From positions 1-64,000 of the forward strand of contig NZ_FZNS01000015.1 of NCBI RefSeq assembly GCF_900188255.1: a stretch of 64,000 nucleotides of DNA. The letters run 5' to 3'. Below, piece after piece: positions 25,580 through 34,236 of this stretch. A program made the position numbers and the translations under genes. This stretch comes from Hymenobacter mucosus (lineage in GTDB: Bacteria; Bacteroidota; Bacteroidia; Cytophagales; Hymenobacteraceae). The stretch's first letter is position 1; every line of letters starts with the position of its first letter. The notes under the pieces were generated by a model. It worked only from the letters and a program-made list of their open reading frames with translations. It was not told where the DNA came from and searched no databases.

Positions 25580-26386
25580 TTACAAAACAATGCGGTATGA
25601 TGAACCGATTATCTTCATCATGTCTGAGTAAGAAATATAAGAGAATCCTCCTTTCCCCCAATTACTGTAATTGTTCTTAATCAAGAAACTTCCGTTAGCA
25701 ATTTTATCATTAAAACCAATAATACATACTACATGATTAGTGTTTATATCATCTGGTTTCACATATTCTTCTGGTATCCGCACCAAAGCATTATGGGTTG
25801 ACCCAAATGCTTTTATTTGATTAATTGATGCTACAACAGGAACTTGTAATTTTAAAAAGTCTTTAATTTTTTCCGTATATTGTAAATCGGTAAGTACATC
25901 TCTATCAAGCTCTTCATGTTGTTTTGTGCGATAAGCTTGGGCTTGAGAAATTTGTGCATCTACCTTATTACATGCACAATAATCTTTAAAATACTTATAT
26001 TCCACTGTTCCTGAGCCTGCTAATACCCTGAGAGCATGGTCGGCAGTAGCTTTTAGCCCGCATTTGCTTCTAATGCGTATTCTCCAAGGCTTTTCCATTT
26101 TCATTTTAGATGCCACAAAGCCATAAGAGAAGGCTTTAAAGGAAGAGGAGCTTTCATCAGCATTGTTATTCAAAACATTGTGCATGATGGATAGAGCTGT
26201 ATAAGCTGTAGCGTACGAAGCGCACGTTGCCCCCCGTTGCCATTCTTTAGTTGGACAGTACTGTCGCAGCGAAACGCTGTCGACTTGCCCTTTAGCACTT
26301 ATTGAAAGCCCCTGAAGTACTAAGCATACAATGATAGCCTTCAATCCTATGAACTCGATGGTAGCTCTTTTACCCATGTCGCTCAA
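25580..26386 (-). CDS. exported papain-like (C1) peptidase, intact triad
   Basis: 268 aa with an N-terminal hydrophobic segment (LKAIIVCLVLQGLSISAKGQ). Catalytic residues are all present: QRGATCASYA (Cys55), NTNHVVCIIGF (His), KNNYSNWGKGGF (Asn). No recognisable propeptide. ATG at 26377 is an alternative start. It is the second C1-type protein in this block but not close in sequence to the polyglutamine one. It may act on envelope or external proteins; substrate unknown. Confidence 0.75.
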   Translation of the reverse strand: MSDMGKRATIEFIGLKAIIVCLVLQGLSISAKGQVDSVSLRQYCPTKEWQRGATCASYATAYTALSIMHNVLNNNADESSSSFKAFSYGFVASKMKMEKPWRIRIRSKCGLKATADHALRVLAGSGTVEYKYFKDYCACNKVDAQISQAQAYRTKQHEELDRDVLTDLQYTEKIKDFLKLQVPVVASINQIKAFGSTHNALVRIPEEYVKPDDINTNHVVCIIGFNDKIANGSFLIKNNYSNWGKGGFSYISYSDMMKIIGSSYRIVL

Positions 26387-26751
26387 TCTTTAAAATCTGT
26401 TTGACAGCCTTCGTCAAAAGGCTCTCCCATAAACATACAAAAATATGTTATTATTATACAATAAATTTATGACAGTGCTTCAGCTCAGCCACTTAGGGTG
26501 CTTTTGCTGGCTGCGCAAGTAGATTACTGGCGATTCGCTAGTATCAAACGACCAGTACAAACAACATATCATCATTGGCGTTAGCATCCTCCATGCAGCA
26601 TTTTGCCTCCAGATGGGCCTGTACAAGGTTTAGTTATGTTCCGCGATGTACAGCCATAAAGCCCGCAAAAATCATATAAAGAATTCCATTCAGCGAATCA
26701 TCTCAACTCTAGCAACCTGTTTAGCACTTAACGAGACGTTTAAAATTCGTG

Positions 26752-29352
26752 CTATTGACCTAGCTCAAGGCTTTGACAAGGCTGTTTTAGATTTTGAGTA
26801 TGACTCATCTCGCGACGATGAGTCCGGTCATTGCTGTCTTCAATGAGGTAGTTGCCATCCTGCATGGCGACTGCGTCGAGCGTATAACTCACCCGCTCAA
26901 TATCAGGCTGGTCTGTGTGGTATGACACTTTTATCTCCGAGTGGCGGATACCATCGGTGTCGGTCGTGCTCTGAATGTCGCCGGCTTTAGCCCCGCTGCC
27001 AATAACAGCGGCCTGTAATGCCTCGGCCTGGCCCCGCTCGCCCGGGGCAATAGCTGGCTCGTTCACTTTGATGATTAACTGCTTCTCGCTGCCCTGCGCA
27101 CCAGCCATGGCTTCGATACTGGGTTTCGCGGCCACATCTAAGCTACGGTCCCGGTTATGGGGCTGGATGACGGCGGCTTCGGCAGCTGCCTGGCGCGCTG
27201 TCTGGTCTGCCTCGCTCTCCACTACCCGCACGCCGGCGTACTGCTCCCGTCCGGCCTCGGCGCGGGCGTTGGTATTGGTTACGATGGCGTGAATGATGGC
27301 AATATCGGGCTGGTCGTTGCGATACGTCATGTCGAACTCCGCCCGCCGGATACCCTGCTCATCCACCGTGCTGCGAACCTCACCCGTCCGGATCGAGTAG
27401 CCGGAGCTATCCAGGATTTCCTTCCAAGCTTCAGCGCGGCCGGTGGTGTTGGGCTCCAACTCGTCAATTCGCCAGGTCGCTACCTTCTCATCCAACGGGG
27501 CAGCAGGTAAGCCAGCTGCTGCCGGGCGCTCCGCGTAGCGGGCCTGGTCGCGCAACTCGGCCTGCTCGGCCTCATCTACTTTGCGGCCGGTAGGAGGGGG
27601 GTTATCGTTGATGTATTCCTTCAGCAGCACCAGACCCGCATCCCTGGCGTGCACGAACTGCGCCGTGTGGGCTGCTGCCTCCTGCTCGGTGCGGTAAGAG
27701 CGGAATAGTGTTTCCTCATCCTTGTGGCCGGCGGCGGCGGCCGCGCCCAGCACCGCCTGATTGAAGCGACGGTCCTCCGCCTGGCGCTCAGCCTGGGTTT
27801 CGGGGCTGTTATCGCGCACCCGCTGCTGGCGCTGCTGCTCGTCGTACTGGCGGCGGGTTTCCTGCTCGTCGCGCTCCATCGCGGCGGAGCGGGCGTACTC
27901 CGCCTGCCGCTGGTGCTGGCGCTGCTCGCGTTCAGCGGCGCGCTGCTGCTCGTCAAGCTGAGCCTGGGCGCGGATTTGCTCTGCGCTCATGCCCTGGGCG
28001 GTCAGCTCCAGCTCCCGGTTCCAGTCCTTGGCCTGCGGATAATCGACCCGGATAAAGGCTTCCTGACCGCGCTCCTGCTCGGGCCGCAGCTGCTCGCGCT
28101 GGCGGTATAGCTCCTGACTGATTACTTCGAGCTGAGCGGTGTCGGCCTTGGCTACTGACAAGCGCAGGACGGTTTCCCGCTCAGTGCTGCGCTGCACCTC
28201 CAGCGCAATGGTAGGGCCTGCTTCCTGGGTGCCGTTCATGCGGGCTACCCGGTCGGTCAGCTGCTGCACCTGCGCTGCCCCGCTCTCGGCGCTGTCGTGG
28301 TGGTAGCTCACTTTCAGGGCCGTGTGGTACTTGTCTGACGTAGCATGCCACTCCACCGGCCGGCTGGCTTCCTTATAGGCTTCTTGGTCAGCCACGGGAA
28401 CCAGCGGCCGGGCCGGGTGCAGCTCGTTCATGTAGTTCATGTTGAACTGCCGCCCACCGGCGTCGCGGTCATTAGCCAGCACGATTTCCTTGGGTTCCTG
28501 CTTGTCAATCACCCGCTGAATCAGGGCTACCTGCGCTTCGGTGGGCGTGCCGCTAGTGGCAATGTAGAGGGTATTCCGGGAATCCTGCGCGTGTTTTAGC
28601 TGGTAGTGGGAGAGGGAGTCGATGGCCGACTCGGACACCACTACCCGCTCGACCGGCATATCCTTGCCCTGGGTTGGGTGCGAAACCCAAATACCGTTTT
28701 TGGGCAGCGGCAGCAGGTTTTTGTAGTGCTCGTTCTTCTGCTCAATGCTGGCCAGGCCCTGTTCATTGTAGAGCGGAAAGGCGGTGTTCTTGTGCTCGTT
28801 CTGCTGCGCGGTGAAGATGCGCCCCTGGAAGGCGGGGCTATCAATCGTGCTATCGGTAATACCCCGGCCGTGCAGGTAGGTGCGGTCCGTCAGCTCCTTG
28901 TTCACGCCCAGCACCTCGGCGATGAGGCGCGTTTTGCGGTCTTCCTGCTGCTGGCGCTCGTGGTCCGGGTCGCCCACGGGCAGGGCATTGAGCCGGCTCA
29001 CGTCCACCGGGGCAGCGTAGACGCGGGTTGGGGCAGGCCCGTCATTCAGATACTCGCGTAGCTGCTGCCGAACCTGCCCCAAATTCAATCCGTGGCCGTT
29101 GCCGCCCCGGGTTTTCGCAAAATCAATGACGCTACCCATATCCCGGTCGTCGCCGGTATTCAGGTACACCTGATGGTCGGCTTTGCGGGTAACGATGAGC
29201 ACCTCCCCGTCTTTTTCGAGCTGGTGCCAGTCGCCGCGCCTGCCTTCCTTTTTGACTTGATAGCCCTGCCGCTCGGCGTAGTCAACCAAGTCAATGTTAC
29301 GCTTGAACCGGTCAAGCTCGGTGGGGTCGTTTTCTCGGATAGGGGCATTCAT
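26752..29352 (-). CDS. plasmid Toprim/DUF3991-type primase-like protein
   Basis: 866 aa. Residues 10-110 form a CHC2/DUF3991-like DNA-binding start (LDRFKRNIDLVDYAERQGYQV, GSVIDFAKTRGG). A Toprim domain follows, with VVSESAIDSLSHYQ and IVLANDRDAGGRQFNMNYM, the conserved Glu and Asp-x-Asp. After residue 350 come long Glu/Gln/Arg-rich helices (coiled coil) and two repeats of a tail segment ending NDQPDIAIIHAI and TDQPDIERVSYTL, an internal duplication. Such proteins prime or process single-stranded DNA during plasmid transfer. No close neighbours in the same direction; 26387-26751 holds no gene. Confidence 0.75.
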   Translation of the reverse strand: MNAPIRENDPTELDRFKRNIDLVDYAERQGYQVKKEGRRGDWHQLEKDGEVLIVTRKADHQVYLNTGDDRDMGSVIDFAKTRGGNGHGLNLGQVRQQLREYLNDGPAPTRVYAAPVDVSRLNALPVGDPDHERQQQEDRKTRLIAEVLGVNKELTDRTYLHGRGITDSTIDSPAFQGRIFTAQQNEHKNTAFPLYNEQGLASIEQKNEHYKNLLPLPKNGIWVSHPTQGKDMPVERVVVSESAIDSLSHYQLKHAQDSRNTLYIATSGTPTEAQVALIQRVIDKQEPKEIVLANDRDAGGRQFNMNYMNELHPARPLVPVADQEAYKEASRPVEWHATSDKYHTALKVSYHHDSAESGAAQVQQLTDRVARMNGTQEAGPTIALEVQRSTERETVLRLSVAKADTAQLEVISQELYRQREQLRPEQERGQEAFIRVDYPQAKDWNRELELTAQGMSAEQIRAQAQLDEQQRAAEREQRQHQRQAEYARSAAMERDEQETRRQYDEQQRQQRVRDNSPETQAERQAEDRRFNQAVLGAAAAAGHKDEETLFRSYRTEQEAAAHTAQFVHARDAGLVLLKEYINDNPPPTGRKVDEAEQAELRDQARYAERPAAAGLPAAPLDEKVATWRIDELEPNTTGRAEAWKEILDSSGYSIRTGEVRSTVDEQGIRRAEFDMTYRNDQPDIAIIHAIVTNTNARAEAGREQYAGVRVVESEADQTARQAAAEAAVIQPHNRDRSLDVAAKPSIEAMAGAQGSEKQLIIKVNEPAIAPGERGQAEALQAAVIGSGAKAGDIQSTTDTDGIRHSEIKVSYHTDQPDIERVSYTLDAVAMQDGNYLIEDSNDRTHRREMSHTQNLKQPCQSLELGQ

Positions 29353-29456
29353 CGCGGGGAACTTACAAGTGGTCGTTGATGACCAGTAGCTCCGGGCGGG
29401 GAAAGAGAGGCGGTGGGTGAATCCGCTTCGCTACCCAGAAAACTATCCGGTCGAGG

Positions 29457-29867
29457 TTACGGGGCTGGGGCTTCCGATGCGCCGGCGGCGTGTTCGGAGC
29501 CGGGCAGGGGAGGGGTGCCGCTATCAAAGCATTTAAGCTGCTTTTGAAAAGTGGTCAGGGCCTCCTGGCTGGGAAATAGAAAGCGAGGGCTCACGCTATT
29601 GGGGGGAATCCTGATTAGCTCGGTAGCTACATCAAGGCTTCGGAGCAGGCGTTGCAGCAGGCGGGGCTCTTCCCGTTTGAGGGAGCTGTTTTTCAGGCCT
29701 ACAATGCTGGTATAGGGTAATTCGTGCTGCTCGCAGAACGATTTCAACTCCCCCTTGGCGAGCATTAAGAGGCGGAACTGGGCGTAGCGTAAAACATCGG
29801 CATAGGGAACGGTCAGGTTTAGGTCAGGAAAGCCCAGCGGGGCCGAGATGTGTGGAGATGGTACCAT
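29457..29867 (-). CDS. small DNA-binding-like protein next to the tra operon
   Basis: 136 aa. The middle (RLLMLAKGELKSFCEQHELPYTSIVGLKNSSLKREEPRLLQRLLRSL in pieces) reads like a short helix-turn-helix with a recognition helix around PYTSIVGLKN. Pro/Ala-rich tail. It is divergent from the tra operon with about 280 nt between, in which the six 11-bp repeats lie closer to tra. Candidate regulator of transfer; unproven. Confidence 0.5.
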   Translation of the reverse strand: MVPSPHISAPLGFPDLNLTVPYADVLRYAQFRLLMLAKGELKSFCEQHELPYTSIVGLKNSSLKREEPRLLQRLLRSLDVATELIRIPPNSVSPRFLFPSQEALTTFQKQLKCFDSGTPPLPGSEHAAGASEAPAP

Positions 29868-30062
29868 GCGGGAGGTGGATTTGTGAGGTGTGAAGAGGTG
29901 TGTAAGTAGACCTAACGAGAGGCATAGTCTACAAAGACACGAATTGAAGCCATTCGCTGCAAATGGCTAACACAAAACCCGCAATGATACCCCGCACTCG
30001 GACAGCAACTCGGGGGAGCTGACCCGGCCGAAATCCGGTTGACCGTACCTAACGCAGAAACT

Positions 30063-30128
30063 TTTCAGAGGTTTTAAAGAATCATAAAAGAATTGTATCA
30101 GAAATTTATCAGAACTCTTTCAGAATAC
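30063..30128 (+). repeat. six 11-bp phased direct repeats upstream of tra
   Basis: Six gapless 11-bp units: TTTCAGAGGTT, TTAAAGAATCA, TAAAAGAATTG, TATCAGAAATT, TATCAGAACTC, TTTCAGAATAC. Every unit begins TWNNAGA and the last three are TWTCAGAA. The array ends 20 nt before the first tra-side start codon (30149). Four similar units with the same period lie at 16193-16236. The remainder of 29868-30062 holds no gene. Confidence 0.75.
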
Positions 30129-30148
30129 CATCCGTAAGCAGGGCTCAT

Positions 30149-30853
30149 ATGAAAATGGCATTTATCGTTGTGCTTACCCTGTTTTTGCTGGTTGCGCTGT
30201 CTTGCTTTGCTTGGCGGCGCATCAAGGGTAAGAGCAAGCCGGTTGACCTCGTGGCCAAGAGCAACCACCAGTCGGTGTGGTCTTTTCACTATGGCCCGGC
30301 AACTATTCTTCCTCCCCGGGAGCCTGCCGCGCAGCCCCCCCCGCCGGCCGCCGACGGCAATGTGCTGGCCAAGCTCATGCCCGATGAGGACTTGCGGGTA
30401 AAGGAAGATCAGGCCCGGGCAGCGGCAGCAGCTCGCGCCGAGGCGCTGCAGAACGCCGACTCCGAACGGGCGCAACAGCCAGCCAAGCAGCCGGACGAGC
30501 CGCAAACTACCCTTGAGAAGGCTGCCCCAACGGCACCACTCAAGTCCTCCCGCCATACGCCCGGCGCCAAGGTGAATGTGCTGGAGTTGCTCGGCACCGA
30601 CAAAGCAACGGCCGCAGAGCAGCCGGTAACGACGACAACTGAAGAAGCATTAGCAGCCACAGCAGAAGCTACCGTATCGCAGGCACTCTACTCCAACCCG
30701 CTGACGGAAGCGACGCGCACCAAAAATGACGAAGCCAACCGCAAGGCCGCCGTGGAGCTAAAGCGGCGCAACCGGGCCGCCCTGAGAACCGGCACCGACG
30801 GCCAGAAAGCAGCCTTGACGGCCCTGATAAAGGAAGGCACTGCGCCCGACTAA
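30149..30853 (+). CDS. membrane-anchored protein, first gene of the tra operon
   Basis: 234 aa with one N-terminal transmembrane helix (AFIVVLTLFLLVALSCFAWRR), a basic stop-transfer, then a Pro/Ala/Glu-rich cytoplasmic or periplasmic tail with helical segments (DEANRKAAVELKRRNRAAL). I do not recognise the family. It sits 80 nt before the TraE-like pilin gene and directly after the 11-bp repeats, so it is probably a lineage-specific transfer component. Confidence 0.55.
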   Translation: MKMAFIVVLTLFLLVALSCFAWRRIKGKSKPVDLVAKSNHQSVWSFHYGPATILPPREPAAQPPPPAADGNVLAKLMPDEDLRVKEDQARAAAAARAEALQNADSERAQQPAKQPDEPQTTLEKAAPTAPLKSSRHTPGAKVNVLELLGTDKATAAEQPVTTTTEEALAATAEATVSQALYSNPLTEATRTKNDEANRKAAVELKRRNRAALRTGTDGQKAALTALIKEGTAPD

Positions 30854-30932
30854 CCCTTTCCCCTACGCATTCCTCGCCCTGCTTTTGGGGAGATAAGCAC
30901 CCTACTACCATTCCCCCTTTTTCATTATTCCT

Positions 30933-31313
30933 ATGCTTAACAAACCCCTCAATCTGGCGGCTAACTTGGTGGTAGCCGGCAAAGCCTACCGACCGTCTAA
31001 GCTGGAGCAGCGCGGCTACGCCCTACTGACGGTGCTGGCCCTTTCTACGGGCGCGGCCCAGGCGCAAAGCGCCGAAGCAGCCCTCACGCAGGTCAAGGAA
31101 AAGGTGATTGGCATCGTGCAGGTAATCTTCGCCATCATCCTGATTATTGGCCTGATTCGGGTGGTGATGAAGTTTATCCAGGGCTCGCCCGACGCGCTGG
31201 GCTCGTTGGGTTGGCTCGTGGGCGGGGTGCTGCTCTGGTTCGGCTTCCAACTCTTCAAGGACGACCTAGTGAGTGCCGTTGGCGGCAGCGAGGGCGGCGG
31301 CTTAACCAACTAG
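30933..31313 (+). CDS. traE: TraE/VirB2-like pilin (DUF4134 type)
   Basis: 126 aa. A long leader ends at AQAQSAEAALTQ, followed by two hydrophobic helices (IVQVIFAIILIIGLIRVVM and LGWLVGGVLLWFGFQL) with a Gly-rich tail. This is the VirB2-type prepilin layout found as TraE in Bacteroidetes conjugation systems. It would be cleaved and stored in the inner membrane before pilus assembly. Followed 9 nt later by TraF. Confidence 0.75.
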   Translation: MLNKPLNLAANLVVAGKAYRPSKLEQRGYALLTVLALSTGAAQAQSAEAALTQVKEKVIGIVQVIFAIILIIGLIRVVMKFIQGSPDALGSLGWLVGGVLLWFGFQLFKDDLVSAVGGSEGGGLTN

Positions 31314-31322
31314 GCCTTTCTC

Positions 31323-31652
31323 ATGCGCTCCTATAAATCCATCGAGCGACCCGCTCAGGTGCTGGGCATGAACCTGCAGGATCTGGGGCTACTGGTCGGC
31401 CTGTTCATCGGCTCGGTGCTGCTGCTGGGCTTCCTAGGCATGGCCGTCAAGATTCCGCGCATGGTCTACCTGGTAGTCATTCTCTCGGAAGCGGGGCTCA
31501 TCCTGGGCCTTCGCTACCTCACCCGCACGCAGGCTCCCGGCTTCCTGATGGGCTGGCTCTCCTACACGTTCATCCAGCCCCGCCGCCTAGCGGTGGGCTC
31601 TCTCCCTATCCCTGCTCATCATGGCAAAAAAACCAAAAACAGCCGCGTTTGA
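31323..31652 (+). CDS. traF: TraF/VirB3-like protein (DUF4133 type)
   Basis: 109 aa with two membrane helices (LLVGLFIGSVLLLGFLGMAV, VYLVVILSEAGLILGLRYL) after a short start containing RSYKSIERPAQVLGM, typical of TraF. VirB3-like proteins work next to the VirB4 ATPase at the inner membrane. Its last 11 codons overlap the start of traG in another frame, indicating tight coupling. Confidence 0.8.
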   Translation: MRSYKSIERPAQVLGMNLQDLGLLVGLFIGSVLLLGFLGMAVKIPRMVYLVVILSEAGLILGLRYLTRTQAPGFLMGWLSYTFIQPRRLAVGSLPIPAHHGKKTKNSRV

Positions 31653-34236
31653 CGCCGTGATGCCGGTACATTCCTTTGAAGAGAATAAGGTGGTCTTCAA
31701 GGATGGTCGCGTCGCCGTGGGCTTCGTGATTGAGCCGGCCGAGATGGAAAGCTGGACGGTTGACGACTACGAAGCCTTCCAGACCGCGCAGGTGGGCGTG
31801 CTGCGCCCGCTGCCGGTGGGCACCATCGTGCAGAAAACGGATGTGTACTATGACCGGCCCTACCGCGAGGACAAGACGCAGCAGACCTATTTCGAGGGCA
31901 AAATGAACAAGCACTTCTTCGAGCGTCTGGTGCTTTTCCAGAAGTCCTACCTGTTCCTATCCTTCGCCCCGGTAGCGGTAAAAACGTCCCGCACCAACGC
32001 GGTGAATGCGCTGGTGGCCCGCGCCGGGGAAGCGCTGATGAAGAACCCCTTCGCGCAGCTCGTCCAGACCCTGGAGGTGGCCGAAGCCAGCGCCGTGGAA
32101 TTCATCCAGGGCATCAAAAACCTGGGCGGTGTGACGTTCGAGCGCCTAAGCAGCCAGCAGATACACCAGCTGTACCTACAGTACTTCAACCTGAACTTCG
32201 ACGGGCAGCCCACCCGGCAGGAGCGCGAGATTGGCAACGACATGGGCTCCCTCAGCGTCGGGGAGCACCGGGTCAACATCCTTTCGATGGTGGGCCAGGG
32301 CAGCGAGGCCCACCCGGCGGTGAAGAATAGCTATGGCGTCACCGCGCCCATGCTCTACCCGCTCACCCACATTCTGCAGTGCCCGCACATTCTGACGCAG
32401 GCTATGCTCATTCAGGATACCCGAGCCGAGCTTAGCTCGCTGGATACTGACCGCAAGCTGAACGCCTCACTCTCGTTTCTCTCCACGCAAGACAATGCGC
32501 TGCGGGCGGCTGAAGTCGAGGAGTTCACGGCCGAAGTGCGGGCCGAAAACAAGCAGATTGTGGGCCTCCATCTGTCCTTGCTGCTGTGGGATACCAACGA
32601 CAATAGCCGCCGCGAGAACGTGGAGCGGGCCACGGCCGCCTTCCGCTATATGTTCGGCACGGAAAGCGTGGTCGAAAGCTACCTGGCTTTGCCCGTGTTC
32701 TTCGGGCTGCTGCCCGGCAACGCTTACCAAGTGCCCGACCGCTGGCTGACCTGTTCGTCGGACCGGGGCGCCTGCTACACCCACTGGACGGCCACCTACA
32801 AAACCGACCCGGTAGGAGAGTACCTCACCGATCGATTCCGCAACCTGGTGCAGGTAAACCTCTTTAACACGGCCCTGGACAACCAGAACGCCATTGTCAT
32901 CGGGCCCTCGGGCTCGGGCAAGAGCTACACCTTCGGCAACCTGATTGTGCAGCGCTTCGAGAAGGGTGCCCGGCAGATTATCATGGACGTGGGCGGCACC
33001 TACCGCAACGTGCTGCAGTCGCTCAACGGGGAGGACTTCGATAACACCTACTTTGAATACGACCCCCAGCGGCCCATCGAGTTCAACCCCTTCGTGGTGC
33101 CGCGCGACGCGGCGGGCAAGTGGCTCTACAACGACGAGAAAACCAACTTCCACCTGGCCCTGCTCGCGGCCCTGTGGAAGGGCGGCAAGGATACCGCGCT
33201 GGACAAGTCGGAGCGCACCATTCTCTCGCGCTTTCTGATTGAGTACTACGCCCGCCTAAACGAGAGTGAACGCCTGAACCAGAAGGACGAGGAGTTTCCC
33301 GGCATGGAAAGCTTCTACCGCTTTGTGGAGCAGTTTGACCACGAGATGCAGAAACCCGTGGCCCAGCCCGGCGACGGGGTGGAGCCCGACCCGTTGGATG
33401 GGGCCCGCCGGCAGTACCAGAAAAATCTGAAGTACATCGACATGCACCAGTTCTTCCTGGTGCTGGGCCAGTACATCACCGGCGGCCGCTACGAGCGGGT
33501 GCTCAACGCCCAGCGCGACGTGGACTTGTCGGAGTACCGACTCATCTGCTTTGACCTGGCCAAGGTCCAGGCCGACCCCGACCTCTACCCGGTGGTGGCC
33601 ATGCTCATCACCGAATTGAGCCTGGACCTGTTCCGCAAGTTTCCCGACGACATCAAGTACATCGCCCTGGACGAGGCCTGGACCATGCTCTCGGGGGTGC
33701 TCTCGGAGTTTATAGAGTCCATGTACCGCACCATCCGCAAAACCAACGGCTCGGTGACCATCATCACCCAGGGCATCACCGAGATTACCAGCAGCAAAAT
33801 CGGGCCGGCCATCATCAACAACTCGGCCACCAAGATTATCCTGCGCCACGTCAACCTCGACTCGCTGGCGCAGCTGCAGGCCCCGCTCGGCCTGACCGGC
33901 CACGAGATGGATTTGATTAAGTCGGTGCGCTCCACCGAGGCACTGCGCGAAATATTCATCAAGCAGGGCGCCAAGGGCAAGATATTCGGGGTGGAGGCCT
34001 CGCCCCAGCTCGATGCTATCCTGACCTCCAAGCCGGTGGAGCGCAACTACCTCAACAAGCTTGTCAAGTTCTACCAGCAGACCAACCTGAAGCCGGTGCT
34101 GGACCGAAACGGCCGGCCGAAGCTGGACGCGGACGGCAACCCGCAGTACGAGCCCGTGAAGGTGCAGCGGCTGGACTACGCCGTTGACCAGTTTGTGGAG
34201 GATAAACAGGCCCGCAAGGGCGTCCTAGCCCAATGA
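31621..34236 (+). CDS. traG: TraG/VirB4 conjugation ATPase
   Basis: 871 aa. N-terminal VirB4-type domain, then the ATPase: Walker A GPSGSGKSYTFG near residue 427, Walker B KYIALDEAWTML, and a Gln motif in TIITQGITEI. Length matches Bacteroidetes TraG. It powers pilus assembly and substrate transfer at the inner membrane. ATG 31621 lies inside traF; its stop overlaps the traJ start by 4 nt. Confidence 0.92.
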   Translation: MAKKPKTAAFDAVMPVHSFEENKVVFKDGRVAVGFVIEPAEMESWTVDDYEAFQTAQVGVLRPLPVGTIVQKTDVYYDRPYREDKTQQTYFEGKMNKHFFERLVLFQKSYLFLSFAPVAVKTSRTNAVNALVARAGEALMKNPFAQLVQTLEVAEASAVEFIQGIKNLGGVTFERLSSQQIHQLYLQYFNLNFDGQPTRQEREIGNDMGSLSVGEHRVNILSMVGQGSEAHPAVKNSYGVTAPMLYPLTHILQCPHILTQAMLIQDTRAELSSLDTDRKLNASLSFLSTQDNALRAAEVEEFTAEVRAENKQIVGLHLSLLLWDTNDNSRRENVERATAAFRYMFGTESVVESYLALPVFFGLLPGNAYQVPDRWLTCSSDRGACYTHWTATYKTDPVGEYLTDRFRNLVQVNLFNTALDNQNAIVIGPSGSGKSYTFGNLIVQRFEKGARQIIMDVGGTYRNVLQSLNGEDFDNTYFEYDPQRPIEFNPFVVPRDAAGKWLYNDEKTNFHLALLAALWKGGKDTALDKSERTILSRFLIEYYARLNESERLNQKDEEFPGMESFYRFVEQFDHEMQKPVAQPGDGVEPDPLDGARRQYQKNLKYIDMHQFFLVLGQYITGGRYERVLNAQRDVDLSEYRLICFDLAKVQADPDLYPVVAMLITELSLDLFRKFPDDIKYIALDEAWTMLSGVLSEFIESMYRTIRKTNGSVTIITQGITEITSSKIGPAIINNSATKIILRHVNLDSLAQLQAPLGLTGHEMDLIKSVRSTEALREIFIKQGAKGKIFGVEASPQLDAILTSKPVERNYLNKLVKFYQQTNLKPVLDRNGRPKLDADGNPQYEPVKVQRLDYAVDQFVEDKQARKGVLAQ

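Noticed and set aside
29881..29920. GAGGTGTG-type short repeats upstream of the HTH-like gene as more 11-bp units
   Set aside because: Only two to three units and they do not share the TTTCAGAA core; could be chance.
32467..33153. Long antisense frame inside traG
   Set aside because: Codon shadow of the VirB4 ATPase; no domain and no separate promoter or spacing evidence.
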